Assembly (NCBI RefSeq): GCF_003864295.1
Contig: NZ_BDQK01000005.1
Location: 124,001 to 188,000, forward strand
DNA: 64,000 nucleotides
Reading direction: 5' to 3'
Origin: Aphanothece sacrum FPU1
GTDB lineage: Bacteria; Cyanobacteriota; Cyanobacteriia; Cyanobacteriales; Microcystaceae
In this document: positions 27,511 to 36,441 of the stretch, one piece after another
Numbering within the stretch: the first letter of the stretch is position 1
Layout of the letters: each line of letters opens with the position of its first letter
Notes under the pieces: generated by a model
Database searches by the model: none
The model's input: the letters and a program-made list of their open reading frames with translations, nothing else
What the model was told of the DNA's origin: nothing
Position numbers and translations under genes: made by a program

Positions 27511-27771
27511 TTAAGCTGTAAAAGTATAAATACCATATTTAAGAGGATTTTTATTTTGAGTAGGGGCGTAATAAGCTGCGGCGATACCTTCTATAACATG
27601 AATAATAAGGGCAAAACGTGCCAACAGAAAAATATAATTAAAATAATTGGGGATAGTTTGCCAAATTGGTAAGTCAGACAAATGCCCCAATTCCCAAGCG
27701 ATCGTAATGCACATCAAACCTGTTGAAATAACTTTAATGAAAGATAACATTTTAAGTATAAATTTAACCAT
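27511..27771 (-). CDS. Small membrane protein of unknown function
   Basis: An 86-residue protein with two or three hydrophobic helices: FILKMLSFIKVISTGLMCIT, then WQTIPNYFNYIFLLARFALI and IHVIEGIAAAYYA. The YYAPTQNKNPLKYGIYTFTA end is probably exposed. The pattern resembles small cyanobacterial inner-membrane proteins of the DUF2499 or TMEM kind, but I cannot assign one. No operon partner is close by on the same strand. Confidence 0.6.
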   Translation of the reverse strand: MVKFILKMLSFIKVISTGLMCITIAWELGHLSDLPIWQTIPNYFNYIFLLARFALIIHVIEGIAAAYYAPTQNKNPLKYGIYTFTA

Positions 27772-27886
27772 CTTTTTGTTATATTGTAGCTTATTATATA
27801 TTTTCTACCAAAATGTCGGGAGAAGCCAAAAAATGTTTGTGTAAATCGTTAAAATAGTACCAAAGCTAACCAAGGAGTGATTTCCC

Positions 27887-28471
27887 ATGATTGCCATTAA
27901 AGAAAACTTTCCCCAACTTACCCCAGAAGAATACTTTGCTTGGGAAGAAAAGCAACTAGAAAAACACGAATTGATCGACGGTCAAGTGTACGCCATGAGC
28001 GGCGGCAGCAAAAACCATAGCCTCATCTCCGTTAGATTTATTACCCTATTTTCCAATCACCTTGAAAGCAGTGGCTGCGAAGTAGGTAACTCAGATCTGA
28101 GAATCAACATTGTTGAAACAACTAACTACACTTACCCCGATGTAACCGTAACCTGCGAGGAGCGCGATAAAACCACAACCCAATACATTACTTATCCCTG
28201 TCTCATCGTTGAAGTTCTTTCACCTAGCACCGAATCCTATGACAGAGGTGGCAAATTTAGAATGTATCGCAAAAATCTAGTCTTACAAGATTATTTATTA
28301 GTGAGTTCCACGAGCATAGAAATGGATTTGTATCACAAAAAAGATACAGGTGAATGGCTTATTATTAACTACCAAGAAGGCGATACCGTAGAACTCAAAA
28401 GCATTAATCTAAGTTTTCCAATTGAACAAGTTTATCGCAACCTCGACCTTACCCCAGAAACAACACTTTGA
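27887..28471 (+). CDS. Uma2 family (DUF820) endonuclease-like protein
   Basis: A complete 194-residue Uma2 protein: LTPEEYFAWEEKQLEKHELI then DGQVYAMSGGSKNHSLIS, and the PD-(D/E)XK-like core YPDVTVTC, CLIVEVLSPSTESYDRGGKF and YRKNLVLQDYLLVSS. AAGGAGTGA stands upstream of the ATG. The family is abundant in cyanobacteria and associated with nuclease folds, but its biological role is not established. Confidence 0.92.
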   Translation: MIAIKENFPQLTPEEYFAWEEKQLEKHELIDGQVYAMSGGSKNHSLISVRFITLFSNHLESSGCEVGNSDLRINIVETTNYTYPDVTVTCEERDKTTTQYITYPCLIVEVLSPSTESYDRGGKFRMYRKNLVLQDYLLVSSTSIEMDLYHKKDTGEWLIINYQEGDTVELKSINLSFPIEQVYRNLDLTPETTL

Positions 28472-28604
28472 AATTGAAAAAGCTTGTTACAAATAATTTT
28501 TGTATTTAACCATCTTTTTGTTATATTTTTTATCAAAGTTCCAATAAAAAGGAATTGACATTTAGAATCCAATTACCCTAATTGTATTACTTCCAAGGTG
28601 AATT

Positions 28605-29444
28605 ATGAGCATCATCTGGATCCTAGTTTTCTTGTTGATAGTTTTTTTGTATTTAGCAGTAGCGAAATCTCCCGTACAACCATCTCATTCATCTTCTCTC
28701 TCCACGTTTCCCGACCTAGCAACTCAGTTGCTAGAACTTGCGACCCAGGCTTGGACAACGGAGGAATCCTTTCAGCAATCTCAGTTTTTGCTCAATCCAG
28801 CAGATTTTGTCAATATTACAGCACCCACCCAAGTGATTGAGGTTTTAATCCGTCATGCAAGGCGGATAGTACCCGGATTTAGCGTGCCTCAGATGATACC
28901 ACGGGTTCAAGTCGTGTCACTGCCTGCTGCTGCCGGGATGTTCAAAGTTGACGAGGAAGGTTGGGTGACAATTGAGGTAGGAGCCAATTTTTTTCAAGAC
29001 AAATTAGCAGCACAAGCAATTCTGGTTCATGAAGTCTGTCATTATATTTTAGAGAATTCTGGGATTCGCAAAAGCGATGTGAATTTGAACGAACGCTACA
29101 CGGATCTGTGTATGTTTATTTGTGGATTTGGAGAAATTTTTTTGGCTGGCTATCGCCGTGATGTGGCTCAACAGAATTACCATCCAGGTCATAGGCTGGG
29201 ATACTTGACTGATGCTGAGTACCATTTTGCCCAACGATATGTCATGCAGCTTCGGCAGTCGGGCGAAATTTCACCTTCCAAAGAGTTAGATAGATTGAAA
29301 AAACGATTGCTTAATCTCTGCTACGGTGATCAGAAAATGTGTAGTAGACTCCTTGAATACGAACGGCAAAAAAAACCGCATCAATCAGATGTAGAACTCT
29401 ATCAAGATGCTATTGATCACTTGGAGGGCGATAGGAGTAGGTAA
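28605..29444 (+). CDS. Membrane-anchored zinc metallopeptidase-like protein
   Basis: The N-terminus is one hydrophobic helix (IIWILVFLLIVFLYLAVA), then a soluble domain. A zinc-protease signature HEVCHY (HExxH) occurs in AQAILVHEVCHYILENSG, with a candidate third ligand in the helix DLCMFICGFGEIFLAGY. The C-terminus is charged and helical. Length 279. I know no named family with certainty. A role as a membrane-bound peptidase facing either side is inferred from the motif alone. Confidence 0.7.
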   Translation: MSIIWILVFLLIVFLYLAVAKSPVQPSHSSSLSTFPDLATQLLELATQAWTTEESFQQSQFLLNPADFVNITAPTQVIEVLIRHARRIVPGFSVPQMIPRVQVVSLPAAAGMFKVDEEGWVTIEVGANFFQDKLAAQAILVHEVCHYILENSGIRKSDVNLNERYTDLCMFICGFGEIFLAGYRRDVAQQNYHPGHRLGYLTDAEYHFAQRYVMQLRQSGEISPSKELDRLKKRLLNLCYGDQKMCSRLLEYERQKKPHQSDVELYQDAIDHLEGDRSR

Positions 29445-29459
29445 GTGCGATCGCGGATC

Positions 29460-29492
29460 TTGTAGGTTGGGTTGAGGGGACGAAACCCAACA
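29460..29492. repeat. R5-type GTAGGTTGGGTT repeat
   Basis: TGTAGGTTGGGTTGAGGGGA then CGAAACCCAACA, preceded by GTGCGATCGCGGATCT. A close relative with the same GCGATCGCCGATCTTGTA lead is at 30060-30107. Confidence 0.5.
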
Positions 29493-29573
29493 AATATAAA
29501 TATAACCCTATCATGTATAATCCCATCATGTATAATCCCAGATGTTATTAACTAGATATAAAATCTCGATAAA

Positions 29574-29840
29574 ATGGAGATAGAATGGGACGATGATAAA
29601 GCTGCTTCAAACTTGATCAAGCATAACATTGATTTTGAAGATGCAAAAAATATTTTTCTAGATCCCAACCGTCTCGAAAGAGAAGATAAACGTGATTATG
29701 GTGAAACTAGAAATCAAGTAATTGGTATAGTTAATCAAGTAGTTTTATTTGTCGTCTATACCAAAAGAAACGACAGATATCGTATTATTTCAGCAAGGAG
29801 AGCCAATAAAAATGAACGACGACAATATTACCAGAGTTAA
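29574..29840 (+). CDS. brnT: BrnT family toxin
   Basis: An 88-residue RelE-like ribonuclease toxin of the BrnT family: MEIEWDDDKAASNLIKHNID, FEDAKNIFLDPNRLE, and the C-terminal YRIISARRANKNERRQYY with the Arg-rich active-site end. The start lies about 35 bp after a stretch with three ATGTATAATCCC direct repeats. The antitoxin gene overlaps its 3' end by 29 bp, the usual toxin-first order for brnTA. Confidence 0.9.
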   Translation: MEIEWDDDKAASNLIKHNIDFEDAKNIFLDPNRLEREDKRDYGETRNQVIGIVNQVVLFVVYTKRNDRYRIISARRANKNERRQYYQS

Positions 29841-30009
29841 ACTTGATCCCAAAAATCCTAGTCATGGCAAGACAGATTGGGAAAAAGTTGAAGCAATGAC
29901 TGAGGAGGAAATTGACAAAGCAGCCGAAGCAGATTCGGACTGTCTCCCCTTATCTCAACAAGAATTAAATGAGTTTCGCCGTATATCAATACAAGTGCCG
30001 ATCTTGTAG
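29812..30009 (+). CDS. brnA: BrnA-type or HTH antitoxin, short C-terminus
   Basis: A 65-residue acidic protein partnered with BrnT. It begins MNDDNITRVKLDPKNPSHGK and contains TDWEKVEAMTEEEIDKAAEA, a common N-terminal module of cyanobacterial BrnT partners. ATG 29812 is chosen because AAGGAGAG precedes it. The protein stops after NEFRRISIQVPIL, where related proteins usually carry on into a DNA-binding domain; the stop directly adjoins repeat DNA with GCGATCGC. It may be a truncated antitoxin. Confidence 0.75.
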   Translation: MNDDNITRVKLDPKNPSHGKTDWEKVEAMTEEEIDKAAEADSDCLPLSQQELNEFRRISIQVPIL

Positions 30010-30183
30010 TGCGATCGCTCTTGTAGGGTGCGAAGCATGAAATGTAATCGTGAAGTTTAGTGCGATCGCCGATCTTGTAAGTTGGGTTGAAGACTCTTAC
30101 CCAACAATCTACGGGCAAGTTGGATATAACCTAGAGGTCCGCTAGAATGAAGGTCAGACAATGCTCAAAGAGAGATCTAAATT

Positions 30184-30459
30184 ATGGCAGTTCGACAACC
30201 CCGCTATAGCAAAGAAGAATTTGCTCAACGAGGTAAAGCAATCTATGAAGATCAAGTGCGATCGCAAGTTGAGGAAGGCAACTACGGCAAAATTGTAGCG
30301 ATTGATATTGAAACAGGTGCTTTTGAAGTAGCCGACACGCCGATGCTAGCAGTTGATCGACTTTATGAACGTGAACCCGATGCTCAACCTTGGGTGATTC
30401 GGATTGGACATAGAGCCGTCTTCCGTTTTAGCAGTCGTAGTCTCAGAAAGCTCCTATGA
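30184..30459 (+). CDS. Hypothetical protein paired with a retropepsin-like gene
   Basis: A 91-residue soluble protein: MAVRQPRYSKEEFAQRGKAI, then VEEGNYGKIVAIDIETGAFE and AVDRLYEREPDAQPWVIRIG. No membrane helix or known catalytic motif is seen. It overlaps the next gene by 4 bp (ATGA), so the two are coupled. Similar two-gene units with an aspartyl-protease-like partner are familiar in cyanobacteria; they have been suspected to be toxin-antitoxin-like, which is unproven here. Confidence 0.7.
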   Translation: MAVRQPRYSKEEFAQRGKAIYEDQVRSQVEEGNYGKIVAIDIETGAFEVADTPMLAVDRLYEREPDAQPWVIRIGHRAVFRFSSRSLRKLL

Positions 30460-30827
30460 TGTTCGGTGTGGTCAATAATAATTGTGAGGCAATCATCAAA
30501 ATTGCAGTGGGTCGTATCGGTTTACCTAAAATAACCGTTGATGCAGTCATTGATACGGGATTCACCAGCTTTTTGTCTTTACCGCTTTCTATCATCACAA
30601 GTCTTGGCTTGCCTTGGCACTACCGAGACATTGGTACGTTAGGCGACGGGAGCGAAGTAATTTTTGAAGTATACAAAGCTTCTGTGATCTGGGATGGTCA
30701 GAACAAAATTATTGATGTGGTGGCTTCTGATGCAGATCCGTTAGTGGGAATGGGTTTGCTGTATGGTTTCAAGCTTCAGATTGAGACAGTTGAGGGCGGT
30801 ACTGTTACAATTGAAGCCTTGAAGTAG
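30456..30827 (+). CDS. Retropepsin-like aspartic protease family protein
   Basis: A 123-residue single-domain protein. The hallmark VDAVIDTGFTSFLSLP (D-T-G) is the aspartic protease active-site motif of clan AA, with a second hydrophobic-hydrophobic-Gly element in DADPLVGMGLLYGFKLQI. It is short enough to act as a dimer like retroviral proteases. It is translationally coupled to the preceding 91-residue gene. The substrate is unknown. Confidence 0.8.
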   Translation: MMFGVVNNNCEAIIKIAVGRIGLPKITVDAVIDTGFTSFLSLPLSIITSLGLPWHYRDIGTLGDGSEVIFEVYKASVIWDGQNKIIDVVASDADPLVGMGLLYGFKLQIETVEGGTVTIEALK

Positions 30828-30846
30828 TGCGATCTCGAACTCAGGT

Positions 30847-30865
30847 CACAAGCAAGATGCTTGTG
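30847..30865. repeat. Small inverted repeat before clpB
   Basis: CACAAGC, AAGAT, GCTTGTG: a perfect 7-bp stem and 5-base loop 20 bp after the retropepsin-like gene and upstream of the TATAAT at 30881-30886 that probably drives clpB. It may be a weak terminator. No CIRCE-type TTAGCACTC element was seen. Confidence 0.35.
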
Positions 30866-30915
30866 TTAGTAGAACTGAGATATAATATAGCTCTAACACT
30901 GCTGTTTAGCCCATA

Positions 30916-33579
30916 ATGCAACCTACCGACTCAAGCAAATTTACCGAACAAGCCTGGGATGCCATCGTTAAATCCCAAGATGTGGCCCGTCGTTTCAAAA
31001 GCCAAACCTTAGAAGTCGAACACGTTGTTTTAGCCCTCTTAGAACAAGAAAAAGGCTTAGCTGTAAGGATTTTAGACAAGGCTAATATAGAAGTCCCCCG
31101 CTTGCTGCAGCAGTTAGAAACCTTCGCTAACCGACAAGCTAAGGGTGTGGCCGTTGAATTGTATCTCGGACGTAGTTTAGATGTAATGTTAGATCGGGCC
31201 GATGCTTCCCGTGAAAGTTGGCAAGATAAATACATTTCTGTCGAACATTTGCTGATCGGTTTTGCTGAAGATGAACGCATCGGACGGCGTTGTTTACGCA
31301 ATTTTAACCTCGATCCTCAAGATTTAGAACAACAGATAAAAGCCGTTCGCGGATCACAAAAAGTCACCGAACAAAACCAAGAAGACCGTTATGAAGCGTT
31401 AGAAAAATATTCACGGGATCTCACTGAACAGGCAAGAAAAGGCAAGCTAGATCCCGTAATTGGTAGAGATGAGGAGATACGCAGAGTTATTCAAGTATTA
31501 TCACGGCGTTCTAAAAATAATCCTGTATTAATCGGAGAACCCGGAGTGGGAAAAACCGCGATCGCGGAAGGGTTGGCCCAACGTATTGTTAATGGAGATG
31601 TGCCAGAATCTCTCAAAAATCGGCAATTAATGTCATTAGATATGGGAAGTCTCATCGCAGGGGCTAAATATCGCGGAGAATTTGAAGAACGCTTACGCAC
31701 AGTCATGCGCGAAGTGACCCATTCTGAAGGCCAGATTATCCTATTTATCGATGAAGTACATACGGTGGTCGGGGCCGGTTCACGCGAAGGGGGATCAATG
31801 GATGCAGGGAACCTCTTAAAACCCATGTTAGCGCGGGGAGAATTGCGCTGTATCGGTGCGACTACCCTTGATGAGTATCGTAAGCATATTGAGAAAGATC
31901 CCGCCTTAGAACGACGTTTTCAGCAGGTATATGTCAAGCAACCGGGTGTTGAGGATACCATCTCAATTTTACGAGGACTCAAAGAACGTTATGAAGTCCA
32001 TCACGGGGTCAAAATTACAGACTCAGCCTTAGTTGCTGCGGCCACCTTATCTGATCGTTATATCACAGATCGATTTTTACCCGATAAAGCCATCGATTTA
32101 GTGGATGAAGCGGCCGCTAAATTAAAGATGGAAATTACATCAAAACCAGTCGAATTAGAAGATGTTGATCGACGCTTAATGCAGTTACAAATGGAAAAAT
32201 TATCTTTAGAAGGAGAAGAACAACGGGGAATGTTAGTAGTTGATCGATCGTCTAAAGAACGGTTAGAAAAAATTCAACAAGAAATTAAAGAATTAGAAGC
32301 AAGTCACGAAAAATTAGCTTCTCAATGGCAAGCTGAAAAGCAAATGTTAGAAGATATTAATTCCCTTAAAGAAGAAGAAGAACAATTAAGGGTACAAATT
32401 GAACAAGCAGAACGGGCTTATGATCTTAATAAAGCAGCCCAATTAAAATATGGTAAATTAGAAGTATTACAACGACAATTAATTGCAAAAGAAACTAAAT
32501 TAATAGAAATTCAATCTCAGGGTCAAACCCTATTAAGAGAACAAGTTACCGAGTCAGATATTGCTGAAATTGTAGCTGGATGGTCAGGTATTCCTATTAA
32601 CCGTTTATTGGAGTCAGAACGGCAAAAACTCCTGGAATTAGAGGGTCATTTACATCAACGGGTTATCGGTCAAAATGAAGCCGTCGCAGCAGTAGCGGCC
32701 GCTATTCGACGGGCCCGGGCCGGTATGAAAGATCCTTCCCGTCCTATTGGTTCATTTTTATTGATGGGGCCAACAGGTGTGGGTAAAACTGAGTTAGCGA
32801 GGGCCTTAGCGGCGTTTCTATTTGATTCAGAAGATGCGATGGTACGCATTGATATGTCTGAATACATGGAAAAACACGCAGTTTCGCGGTTAATCGGGGC
32901 CCCTCCAGGATATGTGGGGTATGAACAAGGGGGACAATTATCAGAATCTGTGCGTCGTCGTCCTTATTCGGTGGTACTTTTAGATGAGGTAGAAAAGGCC
33001 CATATAGATGTCTTTAATATTTTATTACAAGTATTAGATGATGGACGGATTACGGACTCTCAAGGAAGAGTGGTAGATTTTCGTAATACTATTATTGTGA
33101 TGACCAGTAATATTGGCAGTGAATATATTCTTAATTTGGCGGGAGATGATAATAATTATGAACCGATGCGTAAGGAAGTTTTTCAAGCATTACGCAAACA
33201 TTTTCGTCCAGAATTTCTCAATCGAATTGATGATTTAATTATTTTTCATACATTGAAAAAAGATGAATTAAGACGCATTGTTACTTTGCAAATTAAGCGT
33301 ATTGAACGATTATTAGATGAACAAAAAATTAGTTTAGAATTGAGTGATGCGGCCCTTGATTATATTGTGAATTCTGGTTATGATCCGGTATATGGGGCCA
33401 GACCTTTAAAACGGGCGATTCAAAGGGAATTAGAAAATCCGATCGCTACTAAGATTTTAGAAACAACGTTTTCTGCTGGAGATACAATTTTAATAGATTG
33501 TCAGGATAATCATTTATTATTTGATAAGCGAGGAGAAGAAATTATTCCAACGGTAGAAGTTGAGGTAGTTTCATCTTAA
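30916..33579 (+). CDS. clpB: ATP-dependent protein disaggregase ClpB
   Basis: A hexameric AAA+ chaperone that, with DnaK, pulls proteins out of aggregates. 887 residues with all domains: Clp N-domain ([20 protein letters not shown]), first ATPase with Walker [14 protein letters not shown] and Walker [10 protein letters not shown], the coiled-coil middle domain ([20 protein letters not shown]) that separates ClpB from ClpA/ClpC, and second ATPase with [14 protein letters not shown] and [10 protein letters not shown]. Cyanobacteria have two ClpB proteins; which one this is cannot be told. A TATAAT box is 30 bp upstream of the ATG. Confidence 0.97.
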   Translation: MQPTDSSKFTEQAWDAIVKSQDVARRFKSQTLEVEHVVLALLEQEKGLAVRILDKANIEVPRLLQQLETFANRQAKGVAVELYLGRSLDVMLDRADASRESWQDKYISVEHLLIGFAEDERIGRRCLRNFNLDPQDLEQQIKAVRGSQKVTEQNQEDRYEALEKYSRDLTEQARKGKLDPVIGRDEEIRRVIQVLSRRSKNNPVLIGEPGVGKTAIAEGLAQRIVNGDVPESLKNRQLMSLDMGSLIAGAKYRGEFEERLRTVMREVTHSEGQIILFIDEVHTVVGAGSREGGSMDAGNLLKPMLARGELRCIGATTLDEYRKHIEKDPALERRFQQVYVKQPGVEDTISILRGLKERYEVHHGVKITDSALVAAATLSDRYITDRFLPDKAIDLVDEAAAKLKMEITSKPVELEDVDRRLMQLQMEKLSLEGEEQRGMLVVDRSSKERLEKIQQEIKELEASHEKLASQWQAEKQMLEDINSLKEEEEQLRVQIEQAERAYDLNKAAQLKYGKLEVLQRQLIAKETKLIEIQSQGQTLLREQVTESDIAEIVAGWSGIPINRLLESERQKLLELEGHLHQRVIGQNEAVAAVAAAIRRARAGMKDPSRPIGSFLLMGPTGVGKTELARALAAFLFDSEDAMVRIDMSEYMEKHAVSRLIGAPPGYVGYEQGGQLSESVRRRPYSVVLLDEVEKAHIDVFNILLQVLDDGRITDSQGRVVDFRNTIIVMTSNIGSEYILNLAGDDNNYEPMRKEVFQALRKHFRPEFLNRIDDLIIFHTLKKDELRRIVTLQIKRIERLLDEQKISLELSDAALDYIVNSGYDPVYGARPLKRAIQRELENPIATKILETTFSAGDTILIDCQDNHLLFDKRGEEIIPTVEVEVVSS

Positions 33580-33617
33580 TATAAAAATTAATAACCCTTA
33601 TTAAGTTACACTTAAAG

Positions 33618-33741
33618 TAGTGGACTGACATATCTAAATTGACACATCTAAAATTAGGTAATAGATTGTAGGTTGGGTTGAGGTACGAAACCCAACAAAT
33701 CCGAATCCTAATACACCAAATTAGTTTGTGTCAGTCCACTA
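33618..33741. mobile_element. MITE-like element with TAGTGGACTGACA inverted ends
   Basis: A 124-bp element with perfect 13-bp terminal inverted repeats: TAGTGGACTGACA at 33618-33630 and TGTCAGTCCACTA at 33729-33741. Inside is an R5 palindrome (GTAGGTTGGGTTGAGGTACG then AAACCCAACA) that matches the copy at 3037-3112 in reverse. It lies downstream of clpB. No transposase is present. Confidence 0.6.
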
Positions 33742-33770
33742 GAAAATGGTGAAAAAGCAGACAGTGGATT

Positions 33771-33848
33771 AGTGAAAAAACACCAAAAGAAGTTCCTGCA
33801 CTGGCAAAATTTGTTGATTTTTTAAAAAATTTATTAGATTTAGACTAA
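33771..33848 (+). pseudogene. Short C-terminal gene remnant
   Basis: The plus strand reads SEKTPKEVPALAKFVDFLKN then LLDLD and TAA, without a start codon and with stops just upstream. It looks like the amphipathic tail of a protein, but 25 residues give no family. It adjoins the MITE-like element at 33618-33741, which may have displaced the rest. Confidence 0.25.
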
Positions 33849-33969
33849 GTAGTAGGAGATAAATAAATGTTGTAGACTGACACAGTTAATTTTTTAAGAA
33901 TAAAAAAAGGCTTGATGGACTCAAACCTTTAATCTTAACAGTCTAAAGACTGATGCTACCAAAGCTAAG

Positions 33970-34044
33970 ACTGCCTACGCAGCCTTCATATTAGCCTACG
34001 AAGGTAGGCTTTGTATTTATAGCTAAACCCTTAAGGGTTTGAGG
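33970..34044. repeat. R4 two-stem repeat downstream of psb27
   Basis: AGACTGCCTACGCAGCC, AGCCTACGAAGGTAGGCT, then TTGTATTTATAGC and AAACCCTTAAGGGTTT. The order of stems and the TTTATAGC link match the copies at 3234 and 55097. Together with 33618-33741 and the fragment at 33771 it accounts for most of the 490-bp gap between clpB and psb27. Confidence 0.5.
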
Positions 34045-34072
34045 TATATTTGTGATAAGTTAACCTCCTCAA

Positions 34073-34480
34073 TTAAACACCCCGTTGAACAGAGATTTCT
34101 GCTTGTTTAAACTCTTGTTTGAGCCGTGTTTTGAGTTTTTCAGGAATAGGACGAGTTCCGTAAGCGGTATAATAACCCGCGATAGAATTTAATGCGGTTT
34201 GCATGGTAGTAAATGAACGCAGTCCCCCGGATTTTCCATTGCGTCGATACAGAGAAATATAATCATTAATCTGCTCTCTTACAAGAGACTGAACTTCCGT
34301 TTTATTAGGAGCATCATTGGGTAAATCTAGAGCGGTAGTCAAGGTATTAATCACTTTCAGGGTATCATTGGTATAATCGCCAGAGAGGCCACTAATCGTA
34401 TTACCACAACCAGCTAAGAAAATCACCCCTACCAGTACCAGTGCCAACAAACGAGATAAGTAAGACTTTAAAAAGATCAT
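34073..34480 (-). CDS. psb27: Photosystem II assembly lipoprotein Psb27
   Basis: Psb27 binds the lumenal side of CP43 in immature or damaged photosystem II and keeps the manganese cluster from assembling too early. The 135 residues start with a lipoprotein signal: SYLSRLLALVLVGVIFLAGC (lipobox LAGC). The four-helix-bundle part includes YTNDTLKVINTLTTALDLPN and EQINDYISLYRRNG. I chose ATG 34480; 31 further in-frame codons upstream are not like the family. The divergent FHA-fusion gene begins less than 200 bp away. Confidence 0.95.
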   Translation of the reverse strand: MIFLKSYLSRLLALVLVGVIFLAGCGNTISGLSGDYTNDTLKVINTLTTALDLPNDAPNKTEVQSLVREQINDYISLYRRNGKSGGLRSFTTMQTALNSIAGYYTAYGTRPIPEKLKTRLKQEFKQAEISVQRGV

Positions 34481-34665
34481 TGAGGTTTCTGTGTAATAGC
34501 TTTCGTAAAATAATAATAAACCCCTGGACACACTAAGTCTAGGTGAGGAGGCCACAATATAGCTTTTATCCAATCACCAACGCAACAAACTTTTTCAGTG
34601 ATGTTAGTTTAGCCGATTTTTGGGGAACTCTAAGCATGATTAGTAACTGCCATAAGTTACCCCCT

Positions 34666-36417
34666 ATGCTAAAAATTAAACTGTTTAATTCTAAACACCC
34701 CATTGAGCATCAAGAACTAGAAATTAGTGATCATCGCTTGAAAGGAGACGGATGTTCAATTGGTAGTTCTCCTGCTTGTGGGTTAGTCCTTCCGAGTATG
34801 AAAGTTCAGGAAATTCACGGTAAGCTATTTATCGATAACGGACAATACTATTTTAGGGACATGACTAAGGTAGGACACTCCCAAGTCAACGATGAAGAAA
34901 TCACCCTTGAACATCCTTATTCCCTAGAAACCGATGATATTATCCGTATTGGGGAATTTGTCCTCATTATTGATGGCCTCCCCCTAAAAGGAAAATCTAA
35001 GTATAGTAAAAGTAAATCTAGAAGAAAAAACGCTGATTCTCGCCAAACATCAAATCAACGACCGAGAAAATCTTTGCAGGCCATGAAATCTTTGGCCTTG
35101 AAAAATCGTCGTTCTTCTTCTACCACTTCTGAGAATCCAAAAACTTCCCTAAATAAAGAAACTTCTGTATCTGTTAATACTCCTTCGGCCACGGTTTCCC
35201 AAATTATCACCCCTATTGCTGTTTCTTCTTCTCCTATTCCCAAAGTAGACACCCCTACTGTATTAGAAACACCCCCTCTTGATGGAATTAATTGGTGGAC
35301 AAAAGGAGATTTAACCGTTCGTTGTTTGAGTGTTATTGAAGAAACTCAGGATGTAAAAACTTTCCGGTTTGTAGGGACTTCTCCGGTTTTATTCAACTAT
35401 AAACCAGGTCAATTTGTTACCTTAAAGCTTAATATTGTCGGCAAAACTATTAAACGGGCCTATTCAATTTCTTCCACTCCTTCTCGTCCCCATACCTTAG
35501 AAATTACCGTCAAACGAGTCCCACCCCCATCAGATGTCCCTGATGCACCACCAGGACTAGTTTCTAATTGGTTACATGATAATATTTCTGTTGGAAGTGA
35601 AATTAGTTTAAGTGGCCCTTCTGGAAAATTTACCTGTGTGGATAATAATCATCCTAAACTGTTATTTATTTCGGCAGGTAGTGGTATTACTCCCATGATG
35701 TCTATGTCTCGCTGGGCCTTGGATACGGGAGCGCAACGGGATATAATCTTTTTCCATAGTGCGCGTAGTCCTCAAGATATTATTTTTCGACGAGAGTTGG
35801 AAGTAATGACAGCACAACACCCCAATTTTCATCTGGCCTTAACTATGACTCGTGCTAGTCTGGGAGAACCTTGGTGGGGATTTACCGGACGGTTAACTGA
35901 TAAATTATTAGAGATAATTGCCCCAGATTTTCAAGAGAGAATGATCTATGTTTGTGGCCCAGATACCTTTATGAAAGGGGTTAAAACTTTAGTAGAGGGA
36001 ATGGGTTTTCCGATGGTCAATTATCATCAAGAAAGTTTCGGAGGAAGCAAAAAAGCCTCATCAACTCCCACTGCTTCTACTACTGTGCTGACCCCTCCTA
36101 CTTCTGTCAAAACTACTCCTGTTTCTCCAGGGGTTCCTAAGTCCTCAAATGAGACTCATACGGTTGTATTTGCCCAGTCTAAAAAAGAAGTTAAAATTAA
36201 TGCTAATACTTCTATTTTAGAAACAGCAGAAGAAGCCATGATTGAGGTTAATTCCAGTTGTCGTAGTGGAGGATGTGGCACTTGCAAAATCAAAAAGTTA
36301 GAAGGAGAAATTCGCTATGAGGGAGAACCTGACGGACTTGATCCTAGTGAACGAAATCAGGGTTATATTTTAGGTTGTATTGCTTATCCTACCGGACGAG
36401 TTATCATTGATATTTAG
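34666..36417 (+). CDS. FHA - FNR-type reductase - 2Fe-2S ferredoxin fusion protein
   Basis: A 583-residue, three-domain cytoplasmic protein. Residues ~1-108 are an FHA-like domain (GCSIGSSPACGLVLPSMKVQ, EIHGKLFIDNGQYYFRD) whose usual phosphothreonine-binding Arg and Ser (G-R, S-R-x-H) are replaced by Ser and Gln-Glu. A Ser/Thr/Lys-rich linker (~110-208) follows. Residues ~209-460 are a ferredoxin-NADP reductase fold with the FAD motif RAYSIS, the nucleotide site FISAGSGITPMMSM and VCGPDTF. After a Pro/Thr linker, ~501-583 is a plant-type ferredoxin with Cys at 532, 537, 540 and 571 (CRSGGCGTC...GCIAYP). The start is the ATG where FHA homology begins; ATGs at 34543 and 34636 are alternatives. 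The electron partner is unknown. Confidence 0.9.
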   Translation: MLKIKLFNSKHPIEHQELEISDHRLKGDGCSIGSSPACGLVLPSMKVQEIHGKLFIDNGQYYFRDMTKVGHSQVNDEEITLEHPYSLETDDIIRIGEFVLIIDGLPLKGKSKYSKSKSRRKNADSRQTSNQRPRKSLQAMKSLALKNRRSSSTTSENPKTSLNKETSVSVNTPSATVSQIITPIAVSSSPIPKVDTPTVLETPPLDGINWWTKGDLTVRCLSVIEETQDVKTFRFVGTSPVLFNYKPGQFVTLKLNIVGKTIKRAYSISSTPSRPHTLEITVKRVPPPSDVPDAPPGLVSNWLHDNISVGSEISLSGPSGKFTCVDNNHPKLLFISAGSGITPMMSMSRWALDTGAQRDIIFFHSARSPQDIIFRRELEVMTAQHPNFHLALTMTRASLGEPWWGFTGRLTDKLLEIIAPDFQERMIYVCGPDTFMKGVKTLVEGMGFPMVNYHQESFGGSKKASSTPTASTTVLTPPTSVKTTPVSPGVPKSSNETHTVVFAQSKKEVKINANTSILETAEEAMIEVNSSCRSGGCGTCKIKKLEGEIRYEGEPDGLDPSERNQGYILGCIAYPTGRVIIDI

Positions 36418-36441
36418 GAGAGGGTAAGCTTGATTTTGAGC

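Noticed and set aside
30828-30915. CIRCE/HrcA element before clpB
   Set aside because: The sequence CTAACACTGCTG only loosely resembles half of TTAGCACTC-N9-GAGTGCTAA; there is no second half.
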